Made by a program: the position numbers and the translations under genes
Notes under the pieces: model-generated
The model's database searches: none
Told to the model about the DNA's origin: nothing
What the model saw: only the letters and a program-made list of their open reading frames with translations
From: Chrysochromulina tobinii
Lineage: Eukaryota > Haptophyta > Prymnesiales > Chrysochromulinaceae
DNA length: 27,434 nucleotides
Direction of reading: 5' to 3'
Assembly (NCBI GenBank): GCA_001275005.1
Contig: JWZX01002323.1
Location: forward strand, 1-27,434
Shown here: in pieces, positions 11,801 to 19,500 of the stretch
Numbering within the stretch: position 1 is the stretch's first letter
Layout: every line of letters begins with the position of its first letter

Positions 11801-12744
11801 CCGCAGTCGGCGCAGTCGGTGCCGAAGGGGCAGTGCGAGAACTCGGATCCGGCGCCACCATCGCTGCAGATCCCATCTGAGGCGTACACGCACGTCTCCT
11901 GGCAGCCCGCGTCAAAGGGGGCCGAGGGCGGCGCACGAACCGGCTGCCCTGTCGAGTTGGCCGAGGTGTCTGAGCTGGGCGCGTTGGCCACAGCGCAGAT
12001 GGTAAAGCCCGACGCTACGACCGAACCATCGGTCAACCAGGTCATGATGGTTCCGGCAGCCACTTGCACATTCATCGGCCCATTGGTCAGAGCACCGCCC
12101 TGGTATTTTCCCCCGTTGAGAGTGATGAAATCGTAGCCATACTCGGTGGAAAACTCAGTGGTGGTGATCGTCATCGATTGTTCCACGCGCATCTGGCAAT
12201 ACTCGTTGTTGCCGTAGGGTCCCCAACCATCGGTGACGCACATGCCGTCCCACGAGACCTCACAATACGATGAGCCTTGAAGAATCGTCCACTTGACAGT
12301 CGGCGATGGCGGCGGCGGCGGTGACGCCACCACCGGTGCCAGGGGAGGAGATGGTAACGGTGGCGATGGTGGTGGTGGTGGTGGTGATGGTGATGGTGGC
12401 GGTGGTGGCGATGGGGATGGTGGCGGTGGTGATGGTGATGGTGGTGGTGGAGATGGTGATGGTGGTGGTGGTGATGGTGGTGGTGGCAACATTCGAGGGC
12501 CGCAGTCGGCGCAATCGGTGCCGAAGGCGCAATCAGAATACGCGGATCCGGGTCCGCCATCGTCACAATAACCATCCGAGGCATACTGAGGAGCTCCGAT
12601 GCACGTTAACAGGCACAGCTGCGCATCGGCGTAGCCCATCATCAGGACGAGGAAGAGCATGCGGGCGAGCCGAGGCGCGGCCCCGAAGCGGCCCACCGAT
12701 CTGCGCCAAGCAGATTCATGATCTGGCGTGGTGAAGCTCACCAT
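2878..12744 (-). CDS. Giant FG-GAP/LNR-like/GCC2-GCC3 cell-surface membrane protein, 3,288 aa
   Basis: One uninterrupted reading frame. The first ATG is 12744; a later ATG at 12660 begins directly at a short signal-like MLFLVLMMGYADAQ. The frame is open further upstream, but only from GTG. Order (residues approximate): signal 29-42; LNR-like Cys module (ASDGxCDDGGPG...GTDCxDCGPR) 44-84; SPPPP tract 86-149; CUB-like domain 149-254; three more LNR-like modules 279-447; second Pro tract to 510; fourteen FG-GAP/VCBS repeats 630-1460 with DVDGDGDLDVLLGN calcium-loop cores and two LNR-like modules inserted; GCC2/GCC3-type repeats (CPAGTY/CxxC) 1470-1900; a region with the RRLQ motif; and from about 2370 some eight hydrophobic segments. 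The cytoplasmic tail is Ala-rich. FG-GAP and LNR modules are extracellular adhesion or calcium-binding folds, so an adhesin or surface receptor is inferred. The partner is unknown. Confidence 0.9.
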   Translation of the reverse strand: MVSFTTPDHESAWRRSVGRFGAAPRLARMLFLVLMMGYADAQLCLLTCIGAPQYASDGYCDDGGPGSAYSDCAFGTDCADCGPRMLPPPPSPPPPSPSPPPPSPSPPPPSPSPPPPPSPSPPPPPPSPPLPSPPLAPVVASPPPPPSPTVKWTILQGSSYCEVSWDGMCVTDGWGPYGNNEYCQMRVEQSMTITTTEFSTEYGYDFITLNGGKYQGGALTNGPMNVQVAAGTIMTWLTDGSVVASGFTICAVANAPSSDTSANSTGQPVRAPPSAPFDAGCQETCVYASDGICSDGGAGSEFSHCPFGTDCADCGPRTTAGGDNRPPPALRPPPPSTLLCAETCIGNPQWASDGICDDGGPGSAHTSCQYGTDCSDCGTRNRQSLQAPPSPEAVAASPPAPPPFLSCANTCVGHPAYASDGLCDDGGPGAEFSDCLLGTDCGDCGPRTQAAAPPAPPFPPPSPPPPSPPPSPPPEPPSPPPSPPPPSPPPCPPSPPSRPPSQPPRPAQPGWTYVPPRGRRQYPPPRDYARDLRPGGHPTAFAPPNCSAPGRVGCVAMPRPARPKPAPGVRAALLPPACSLNGVRLWNTSSSEPGCLRLPKPLARIALTSSPLGSTQIVTRFLSNMLPGGSANTKSIAVADVDGDGDLDVLVAIEGGPCRVLLNAGGGTFPTSIALPYVAGEITRSIAAADLDGDGDLDVLLGNFGRPSRVLLNAGGGAVTATNFTSSLSFLLPGGNAQTNSIMAADVDGDGDLDVLLGNSNSPTLSSGVVLTTSQVVLNVAQLNSTHLSGCQAAACFPRNVALPAPLADTSSIAAADVDGDGDLDVLLGNAGSPSRVLLNAGGGTFPTSITLPGGSAETESIAAADVDGDGDLDVLLGISGTPSRVLFNAGGGQGGGCSNTCEDASNAACDDGGPLSYSSICPYGTDCFDCGPRQPLRFPTSSELPGGAAPTRSIAAADVDGDGDLDVLLGNYGDGIPSRVLINAGDGTFPTSIELTKESLDTNSIAAADLDGDGDIDLLLGNDNSPSRLLLTTGDGTFPTSTVLPGNLSNTFSIVSADIDGDGDLDVLLGNLGSPSRVLLNAGDGTFPTSVTLPGGSANTRSIAVADLDGDGDLDVLLGNENSPSRLLRKTGNSYLSTMLPGNVAVTSSIAAADVDGDGDLDVLLGNADSPSRVLLNAGDGTFPTSITLPGSTNTYSIAAADMDGDGDLDVLLGISGDRSRILLNGNCTATPSNNQPTNSYMPPSPSPLTPFTASCSNFSTNISLNVLGVCENTCGGPLSISDPENFGAENGICNDGGPNSYSLYTAGVGCGLGTDCADCGPRFLTYSIAAADVDGDGDLDVLLGNEGSPNQVLRNDGGGTFVSIELPGGSTKTYSIAAADVDGDGDLDVLLGNKGFSGVMLNSGGGTVTASTFPQQLSIELPGGSAWTRSIAAADVDGDGDLDVLLGNDGSFQGSRSRVVPFTRCSAFGTARSRYGNGCVRCPAPSSRRDDAFDVCSECDEHSQVDGSGECVACTEGSERFLGATRCTRCPAGKRHAAKGTGCIACSPGEYVNFQGLFDPSSCLPCLPGSYSPTFGASTCTPCAPGTFTSDLNSLTCSACPSSAQGGYYCPEGAKAAMPCPAGTHKNASLSVITSVSQCVACPVGTSCSVGSAVPVPCAPGTYNNQPGQRTCVECAAGSFQNLEGQTSCNACSPGYYCAEGAGAELPCPAGTKKHPSLSVMTSVDQCVDCPVGTSCSVGSTVEVPCAPGTFQNQTRQAACLKCPAGFYQDRTGQTSCIPCTAGGYYCTQGAAAALPCPGGTRRNPSLSDVTLMTSPDQCVACPIGTSCSVGSAVAVPCAPGTYNNRSRQETCLKCAAGSFQMLAGQTSCSPCTPGYYCAEGAATPVPCPGGKFNNRTGLESADGCVPVGFGYWAPTGSVFPIPCPSGFSCPGYFNDVNTSGSQPLILPTGGLTPVVAVETQTVETITGSISLNAPLSSFLNDTALQLQYRQTLAAQLGIPWQDLQLDFSEAPPSAGRRLQTGSTVLTYIIVRTVTTNPTAPRPDTNSSNATTSNVTTSGPPFVAPSFALNNLDPAVLGAALGVSVAALMAPTATVVQQTVTVIRERVCPRGFWCTAGVEVACEQGFYNPNTNAASQTACLRCPEFSTTNGTAATNVSECVCQASFVRQMDAAGSPQCVCAAGRELIGGVQCAPCKIGTYKDWTGENFLRNPLGPQKCLDCPVPQTTTEQEGADSISQCVCEVGTFASLTRAEMMQATNDSSGVAADAFECRSCVSIQDSGGSQMTNCTALGVMLDTIPVTPGHWRQNPIAQYVRMCDLEEACLGGEIAGDTSCANGHTGPVCDLCVQDPLHFGGRGAPCQLCSDVGDPMFTITFYAVGGVVVLLAIALAMAICKRRATRVAKTALALARKDEEGKDGRHGRIKRRATSRIKLTEEAAQSLAASAGVSEATWSRLAQLAALVGSFGVKIRILISLCQVVGQLGLIFDVTYPAFYTETLKSISNINIPFQLLPFGCIFPSLNNFIFDLVLKTATPIILVLMLSFFSKVLRARSGGSGFGVFLADACSDLWFFIIFLVYPSCSTMTFMFFMREAYDEPGEVYVDLMRADRSINREEPLYQSFTAYAIAMLVVYPIGVPLLYALMFHRSRHQLHEMRRIELTLETDFALAKLEAEAAATPEETDEMVRRAIEVHKASGEALENLRGELPTTLRKLTAGYELRTYWFEIFECLRKITLIGLPIFFPPGSPPQLIFGLIICFLSYGAYCVCSPYIRDDDDFLAQVAQVIIFFSLVSSVVTNAFPEDPLMRVLLPALLAVPVILTFIFETPLLEFLRSFTEPDKEGNVGLVGQFILAFRRHTLRITDRLVGAVGQEEAKSGMRAVWEEHSKELGASALVRVRSSQSSFTTLSTSEPSARHADMPVAGPSERLAPNDGGAAISQQSPNDGGAAPKVRAQVLQVRGNLRTLVHVADQANQEATAAFAAAMTVAGEGKKTPVPDGHSMLVNKTLAPWTFLSNRTAVAAAAAKVVDNAPVDKAAKAAKADKAVMNHLLQLDPTALETELRSLGETKQVSEAPACNEGGNQVSEAPGSWRATVAPGGPPWELVDSGDSLEGLAELRAVLRLFTRELEAVKHADHDYERMQRMLVIFLRLVQTRSASERLELAPLLQALHKVQHIQAIVHKALLRTQHRMVPAAFEQWRDTYLAANHKRALAGMAPRDSDARDGVGGGANGSSESISTPELHSTIQSESISTPELHSTAPLSVMTWLANLGSDRGRRGSKEPSEAHLDA
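2975..3058 (-). repeat. 42-bp in-frame duplication in the gene B tail
   Basis: A 14-codon unit (SESISTPELHSTIQ) occurs twice, 42 bp apart, at the C-terminal end of gene B. The frame is kept. Confidence 0.85.
3486..3543. repeat. 39-bp in-frame duplication carrying intron-type filler inside gene B
   Basis: A 19-bp direct repeat (CAGGAGCCTCGGAGACCTG) at 3486-3504 and 3525-3543 flanks ATTGCCTCCCTCATTGCATG. On the + strand this reads CTGATTGCCTCCCTCATTGC, the same element that fills the introns of genes A and C, but here antisense to the host gene. In gene B it encodes VSEAPACNEGGNQVSEAP. Confidence 0.9.
12340..12490 (-). repeat. Ser/Pro-coding microsatellite (first hydroxyproline tract of gene B)
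   Basis: On the + strand this is a GGTGGTGAT/GGTGGCGAT run. On the coding strand it gives PPPPSPSPPPPSP, typical of O-glycosylated wall or surface proteins. Confidence 0.85.
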
Positions 12745-13080
12745 CAGGGTGAGGTAGAGGTCGCGCGCAAGACGGACAAATGCTGGCGAACAAGAGGGCA
12801 GCAGCCGGCAGCGCGAGAGAACCCCGCAACCTGCCGATCGATTCCATTCTTGGACGAGCACATTCCGCGTTTTCCCCACAGGGGTGCCTAAAAAGGTTTG
12901 GGAATGTGGTTGTGAGCCAGGTCATATCAAAGAGTCCCTACCACAACGAGAGAGTACCGAACTTGGCTCCTTTGGCTAGCCAAATATAAACAAAGGGCGG
13001 AGATTCAAGAGTCAAGTCCGCAAAAGAGTAATCCCCTCAAGGTCAGTTGCACAGCGAGAGGCCTCGCAGAGGATTCTCAG
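12745..13080. promoter_or_regulatory. Upstream region of gene B, shared with divergently transcribed DNA
   Basis: Lower GC than the coding flanks. On the - strand a TATA-like GTTTATATTTG lies at 12981-12991, about 240 nt before the first ATG of gene B. Nothing else is recognisable. The promoter call rests on position and one weak motif. Confidence 0.3.
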
Positions 13081-13109
13081 ATGGTTCTGTCGGGCTATCT
13101 TCCTGCTGA

Positions 13110-13420
13110 TGGCTGCGGCGAGTTTGCGTTGCTCCGTTCCCGGCCTCACGCGATGCCCCCCTCATCAACGACCCCGACGCACTCCTTCGAGAATACGCCG
13201 GTGTCGACAGTCATCTCAGGTAAGACCCGACATCTGCACCAAGGTTGAGAATCGTACGAGTTCCCGAAGCACTCCATACCCCTTAGAGCCGAAGTTACAG
13301 GTTTACTCTTTTCCACTCGACCAATCGAGAGTTCGAAAGTTCCGCGACAAAAACAACATTTAAACCATTGACATCCTCAGACGACCCAGCGTTACAAGCG
13401 TGACGAGGACGAAATGCTAA
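13110..13420 (+). CDS. Possible short gene or gene fragment, 3' end, two exons
   Basis: A coding-looking stretch (INDPDALLREYAGVDSHLR) ends at 13219 on a strong donor (CTCAG|GTAAGA). An acceptor (ACATCCTCAG) lies at 13380. Joining in phase adds RPSVTSVTRTKC and a TAA at 13418-13420. The upstream frame meets a TGA at 13107-13109, so a 5' exon or loss of the 5' end must be assumed. It could be a decayed fragment or the tail of a small gene. An alternative is a 5' UTR intron of gene C. Not recognised. Confidence 0.3.
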
Positions 13421-13553
13421 AAGCGACTCGGGGGGCGAACGTCAGGAGCCTTGCGCGATCCGCGCTCCAACCTCTTCTCCCCCCCCTTGAGGCCCCTTTG
13501 TGTGACGGAACGAGCACCGCACACTTTTTTTTTGTCGTCTCCCGCGGGCCGAC

Positions 13554-16500
13554 ATGGCCGACAGCGACCTGGCCGCACTCGAGCGGTGCGTGGCGGCCTT
13601 CTACTCCGGCTCGCAGGAGCACATGGCGCAGGCGGACGCGGCGCTCGCGCCTGCGCGCGAGCACCCGCGGCCGTGGGAGCTACTGCAGGCCATGGCCGCG
13701 AGGGGCGCGAGCACTCCCGCCGTGCTCTACTGCACCACGCTCGTCGACACGTGGGTGCAGCGGCGGTGGCGGTGGGCGAGCGCCGAGGAGCACGCAGCGT
13801 GCAAGGGCACACTCGCACCGCTCGTGGTCGGCGCGGCCGCTGCCCAGCTCGGCAAGGAGGCCGAGATCCGGGCGGCGAAGCTCGAGGGCGTGCTCGTGCG
13901 GCTGCTCCGGCATGACTGGCCCGACGGCTGGCCCGACTTTGTGCCGTCGCTGCTCGGCGCGGCGCTGCCACCGGCCGCCGTGCTGCGCATCTTCCACCAC
14001 ATTGGCGAGGACGCCCTCCGCCACGGCGGCCCGCGCCGCGCCGACGCGGTGCGCGCGGCGCTCGCTGCGCAGTTCGGGCCTGTGCTCGAGTTGTGCGGGC
14101 ATGCCCTCGGCGGAAGCGAGCCGCCCGCGGCGGCGCTCGCGGCTGGCGTGCTCGCCCGCTTCGCCCCTTGGCTCCCTGAGCACGCCATCCTCCAGCCTGG
14201 CCTACTCGCGCCGCTGCCATCGTTGCTCGGCACGTCCCTCACGCGGTCGGCGGCGCTGCAGCTCGTCGCGACCCTCGCAGCAATGGCACCGCCGCCACTG
14301 CTGGCGTCTCAAGAGGCGGGTGCGGCGGCGGCGGCGGCGGCGGCGCAGGTGCACTTCGAGGCGCTGCGGAGTGCTGTCGGCATGCTCCACGTACACATCC
14401 CGCTCGAGCGTCTCGCAGGTGATGGCATGCTGATTGCATGCTGATTGCATGCTGATTGCATGCTGATTGCATGCTCCACGTACACATCCCGCTCGAGCGT
14501 CTCGCAGGTGATGGCATGCTGATGGCCTCCCTAATTGCACCTGATGGCCTCCCTAATTGCGCCTGATGGCCTCCCTAATTGCACCTGATGGCCTCCCTAA
14601 TTGCACCTGATGGCCTCCCTGATTGCACCTGATGGCGTCCCTAATTGCACCTGATGGCCTCCCTGATTACACCTGATGGCCTCCCGCTCGATCGTGTCGC
14701 AGCGACCGGTAGCATCCCGGGGTGGACGGAGGCGCAGCTTTCGCATGCCGCCGCGGCGCTCGCTTTCCTATGGCACCCGGGCCGGCACGCGCTGTGTCGG
14801 TCACCATCGGGCGCGGCGGTGCTGGCGCAGGTGCGATGGCCTCTCATGTCACCTGATGGCGCCTGATGACGTTTGATGACGTCTGATGACGTCTGATTAC
14901 GATGGGATGGATCCTCCGCCTGATTACGTCTGATGACGTCTGATGACGTCTGATTACAGGTGCTCAGCATGATCGCCGCGTTTGCCGACGGAGCGGCGCA
15001 CTCGGGCGATGACGAATCTCTCAAGCTCGGCTTCGAGATCGCGACCTCATTAGCGGAGGAGGCGCCCTCATTCGCGGCCTCATTAGCGGCGTCATCAGCC
15101 TCATTAGCGCCCTCCTCAGCGTCCGCCTCGCTCACCACGGCGCTTCACGAGGCGCGCTCGGCTTCGGTGAGTGCATGCTGATTGCCGCCCTCATTAGTGC
15201 CGGCCTCGGTGCGGCTGTTGTGCCAACGCATGCGAATACCCGCCCTCATTAGTGCATGCTGATTACTGCCCTCATTAGTGCCAACGCATGCGAATACCCA
15301 TCTTGAACCCGCCATGAGCGCCGCCTCGAGCGCCTGAGTGTGGGCTGACGTGATTGCGTGTGATCAGGTGAGGCTGCTCTGCCAGCGCTGATTGCCCCCC
15401 TCATCAGGCTGATGACGTGATTGCGTGTGATCAGGCGAGGCTGCTCTGCCAGCGCTGATTGCCCCCCTCATCAGGCTGAGTGCCCCCCTCATCAGGCTGA
15501 TGACTCCCTCATCAGGTGAGGCTGCTCTGCCAGCGCATGCCGCGTCCACCCTCAGTCTATGTTTGGGCAGATGATGCGCTCGAGGATCACTCAAACTGGT
15601 GAGTGGCCAGCTCGCCTGCTTCCAGGCTGAGTGCCCCCCTCATCAGTCTGATTGCCCCCCTCATCAGGCTGATTGCCCCCCTCATCAGGTGGGATGCCGG
15701 CTCGCCTGCTTCCGGCGTCCAGCACAGTGCCCGGCACGGCGCGTCGCAACCCAAGGTGGTGCATGAAGACGATGTCGACGAGGAGGTGGTGGAGCTGGAG
15801 GTGGAGCTCCCTTCGGAGGCAAGCGATCTCGACGCTGAGCTCACACCGTGCTCACACCCTTACCCCCCTTCCCTACCCCGACTCTGCTCCTCCCCCTCCC
15901 TGCCTAATTAGGCAAGTGACGCCGACGAAGAGCTCCATCGCATTGCCGCCACAACGCTCGCCAGATTGCTTCTCCACGCAGGCACGCCCGCCACGACGCT
16001 CGCCAGATTGCATCACCACTAACGCCCGCCACGACGCTCGCCAGATTGCATCTCCACGAACAACCCGCCCACCGCACTCCTCCGCGCGCATGCAAGTGCT
16101 CACCACGGCGCCATCCCATCCCTCCCTAATTAGGCACGCCCGACGCTCACCACGGCGCCCCCGCGCTCCTCCGCGCCCTCTACGACGAGCTCCAGCGCGC
16201 CACCGGCCGCGGTGGCAACGGGTGCGCGCCTGATTACGTCTGATTTCTTCGGATTACGGCTGATTACGTCGGATGACGGCTGATTACGGCCGCGGTGGCA
16301 ACGGGTGCGCGCGCGCCTGCCGTTACTCATGGGCCCTCGGCATGCAAGTGCTCACCACGGCGCCCTCGCGCCTCTCCCCACAGGTGCGCGCGCGCCTGCC
16401 GTTGCTCGTGGGCGCTCTGCGCCGCCGCCGACGGCGCGCCGGCCGAGATTGCGATCTCGACCTTGGGAGGTGCGCTCGCGCTCGTGCTCACGGCGGCGCG

Positions 16501-19500
16501 CGCGGCGGCACGTGCCCACGGCGGCGCGGGCGACGCGTCGATCTGCTTCGCGAGGTGAGATCACACGAGATCGCATGAGATCACACGAGATCGCACGAGA
16601 TCGCACGAGATCACATGAGATCACCCCTCCTGAGTGCCCCTGGCCCCCTGAAGCCCCCGCCGAGCCCCCTGTCTACCTCTGCTGATTACCCTATGATGCC
16701 CTCCATTACCCTATGATTCCCTCCATTACCGTATGATGCCCTCCATTACCCTTTGATGACCTCCATTACCGTATGATTCCCTCCATTACCGTATGATGAC
16801 TTCCATTACCGTTGTGGATCACCGCTCACCGAGGTGCTTGTCCGCTGCGTGTGCTCACCACGGCGCTGCGTGTGCTCACCACGGCGCTCGCAGCTGCGTG
16901 TGCGTACTCGTCACCCTCCATCCGCGCTGCGGTGTGGTGACGAATGTGGTGACGAGTGCGGGCAGCGCCGAGAGCGTCGGCAGTCTGGTAGAGGCTCTCT
17001 ATGAGTACGTCCGCTGTCGATTTGCCATGCTGATTGCCATGCTGATTGCCATGCTGATTGCCTACCTCATCAGGTATGTCCGATCTCCCTCCGAGCCACT
17101 ATGCTGATTGCCTCGCTGATTGCATGCTGATTGCCTCCCTCATCAGGTATGTCCGGTCTCCCTCCGAGCCACTTTGCCGCATGGCGGGGCGTGCGCTGTG
17201 TGCCCTCTGCACCGAGCCCGCCGCGGCCACAGCACTGGTGAGTGGCCCGAGTGCCCCCCTCATCAGGCTGAGTGCCTCCCTCATCAGGCTGAGTGCATCC
17301 CTCATCAGTCTGATTGCCTCCCTCATTAGTCTGATTGCCTCCCTCATCAGTCTGATGTCAAGCTATGGTGTGCCCATTGCCAAGTCTGATTGCCTCCCTC
17401 ATCAGCCCGATTGCCCCCCTCAGGTGAGCGGCCCGTCGCCACCGCTTCTGATTGCCTCCCTCATCAGGCCGATTGCCCCCCTCATCAGGTGAGCGGCCCG
17501 TCGCCACCGCTTCTGACGATCTTGCACTCGCTACCCGCCGTCCTGGGCACCCCACCTTTCCTCTCCGACGGTGCCCTCGGCGCCTTGCATGCCGCCCTCG
17601 CGAGCTCCGTGCGCGAGGCGGCGCGGCATGCGCCCGGGACGGCGCCGGGCGCCGCGCCGGGCGAGGCGACCGAGCAGACCCTCCAAGCGCTCACCACGGC
17701 GCTCCTCGCCTACGCGGATGGACGATGGGACGCGCTCACCACGGCGCTCCACGGCGCTCTCATTGCCACCGGCGCTGGTATGGAAAGCGCTCACAACGGC
17801 GCTGGCCTGGGCGGCGGCGGCATGGGCGGCGGCGGCGGCGCAGCAGCAGCAGCGAGCGTGCTTCCTAATTTGGCGAAGGAGGCAGCGAGCGTGCTTCGGC
17901 TCTACCGGCACGTGGTCGTGCAGCTCGGCGGTCGGAGATTGCAACCTCGCTTGATCTCGATGCTCCCTGCGATTCGAGCGTTGGTCGACGCCGCTGCAGC
18001 CGAGCAGGCGAGTCTCGTTAATTGCCTCTCATCTGGTCTCTGATGGCCTCTGATTACCACCGACTGCCACTGATGGCCTCTGATGGCCCTCTGATTGCCA
18101 CTAATTGCCACTGATGGCCACTGATGGCCCTCTGATGGCCTCTGATGGCCACTGATGGCCACTAATTGCCACTGATGGCCCTCTGAGCAGGCTAGGCTGT
18201 ACGTCGCGACGGGCGCCGTGTTGGGCTACGCGCATGCTACCGGTACGAAGGAGGCGCGCGCGCTCAGGACGGCGCGCACCGAGGCGCTCCGTTTGCTGAT
18301 CGCGTGCGCTCATCATTTTGAGGCGCCACCGCCGCCATCAACGGCTTCGTCAACGCCATCAACGGCGGCCCTCGGCGCTCCCGTCGATGCCGCCGCCGAC
18401 GCTGCCGCCGGTGGCGGCGGCGGTGGCGGAGGCGGAGTTGGTGGTGGTTATGGAGGAGGAGGCGGAGGCGGCGCTCGAGGCGGCGCTCGTGCGTTCACAG
18501 CTCGTGCGTTCACAGCTCTGGACAGTGCCGAGACAGAAGCGGCGGCGGCGGCTGTGTTGCATCGACCTCCACGCTCGTCCAGCGAGAGAGAGCTTCATCG
18601 CAGCCATGCGGAGGGTGCCCAAGCGCTCCTTCCACTGCTCTCGGGCTGGCTGCAGGTGATTGCATGCTAATGACCCCCCTGATTGCATGCTATAGTGCCC
18701 AAGCACTCCTTCCACTGCTCTCGGGCTGGCTGCAGGTGATTGCCTGTGATTGCCTCTCTGAGTGCCACGCTGATGACCAACGATGACTGGTGACCAGATT
18801 ACGATCATTTCGTCACTGTGAACCATTGAGAGCACGCCCCTGTGGCGAGGCGCACGATGACGAACCCTGTGGCACCACTGACGAACCCTGTGGCACCACT
18901 GACGAACCCTGTGGCACCACTGACGAACCCTGTGGCACCACTGACGAACCCTGTGGCACCACTGACGAACCCTGTGGCTCCACTGACGAACCCTGTGGCA
19001 CCACTGACGAACCCTGTGGCTCCACTGACGAACCCTGTGGCTCCACTGACGAACCCTGTGGCTCCACTGACGAACCCTCACGCCCCTGTGGTCGCACGGT
19101 CGCAGGAGCTTGTGCCTTTGTGCGCGCGTGAGCCAGCGGCCGTCCGTTCCCCACAGCTGATCACCCTCGTCGCCGCCCTCTCGCCCGCCCTACCGGCGTC
19201 AGCCCTCGCCGCTGCCCTCGCTGCCCTCCTCGCCCCCGCGCTCGAGTCGGCGCGCATCGAGGGCAGCCTCACTGGCGCCGGCGGCGGCGGCGGAGGCGGC
19301 GGCGGAGGAGGAGGAGGCGGCGGAGGAGGCGGAGGAGGCGGCGGCGGCGGCGACGGCGGCAGCGGCGGGACGCACGCGGCGGCCGTGCTCTGGCCTGTTG
19401 GAGAGTGCAGCGATCCGACATGACCATCCGATTGCGAGCGCCGCGCCTCCCGAGCTGCGTGCCGAGATCGGTGTGCAATCAACTGATGGCCTTTGATTGC

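Noticed and set aside
12745-12879. Upstream extension of gene B to position 12879
   Set aside because: The codon there is GTG, not ATG, and the added 45 residues show no domain; the first ATG is 12744.
13414-14433. 339-codon ORF overlapping exon 1 of gene C in another frame
   Set aside because: Arg/Ser/Pro-rich, typical of an off-frame in GC-rich DNA; the overlapping frame matches the exportin N-terminus.
17099-17347. - strand ORF with repeated MREAIRLMREAIRL
   Set aside because: Antisense reading of the CTGATTGCCTCCCTCATCAG intron filler; no protein expected.
18859-19078. CRISPR-like array
   Set aside because: Units are directly adjacent 21-mers without unique spacers, inside a eukaryotic gene; it is a simple tandem repeat.
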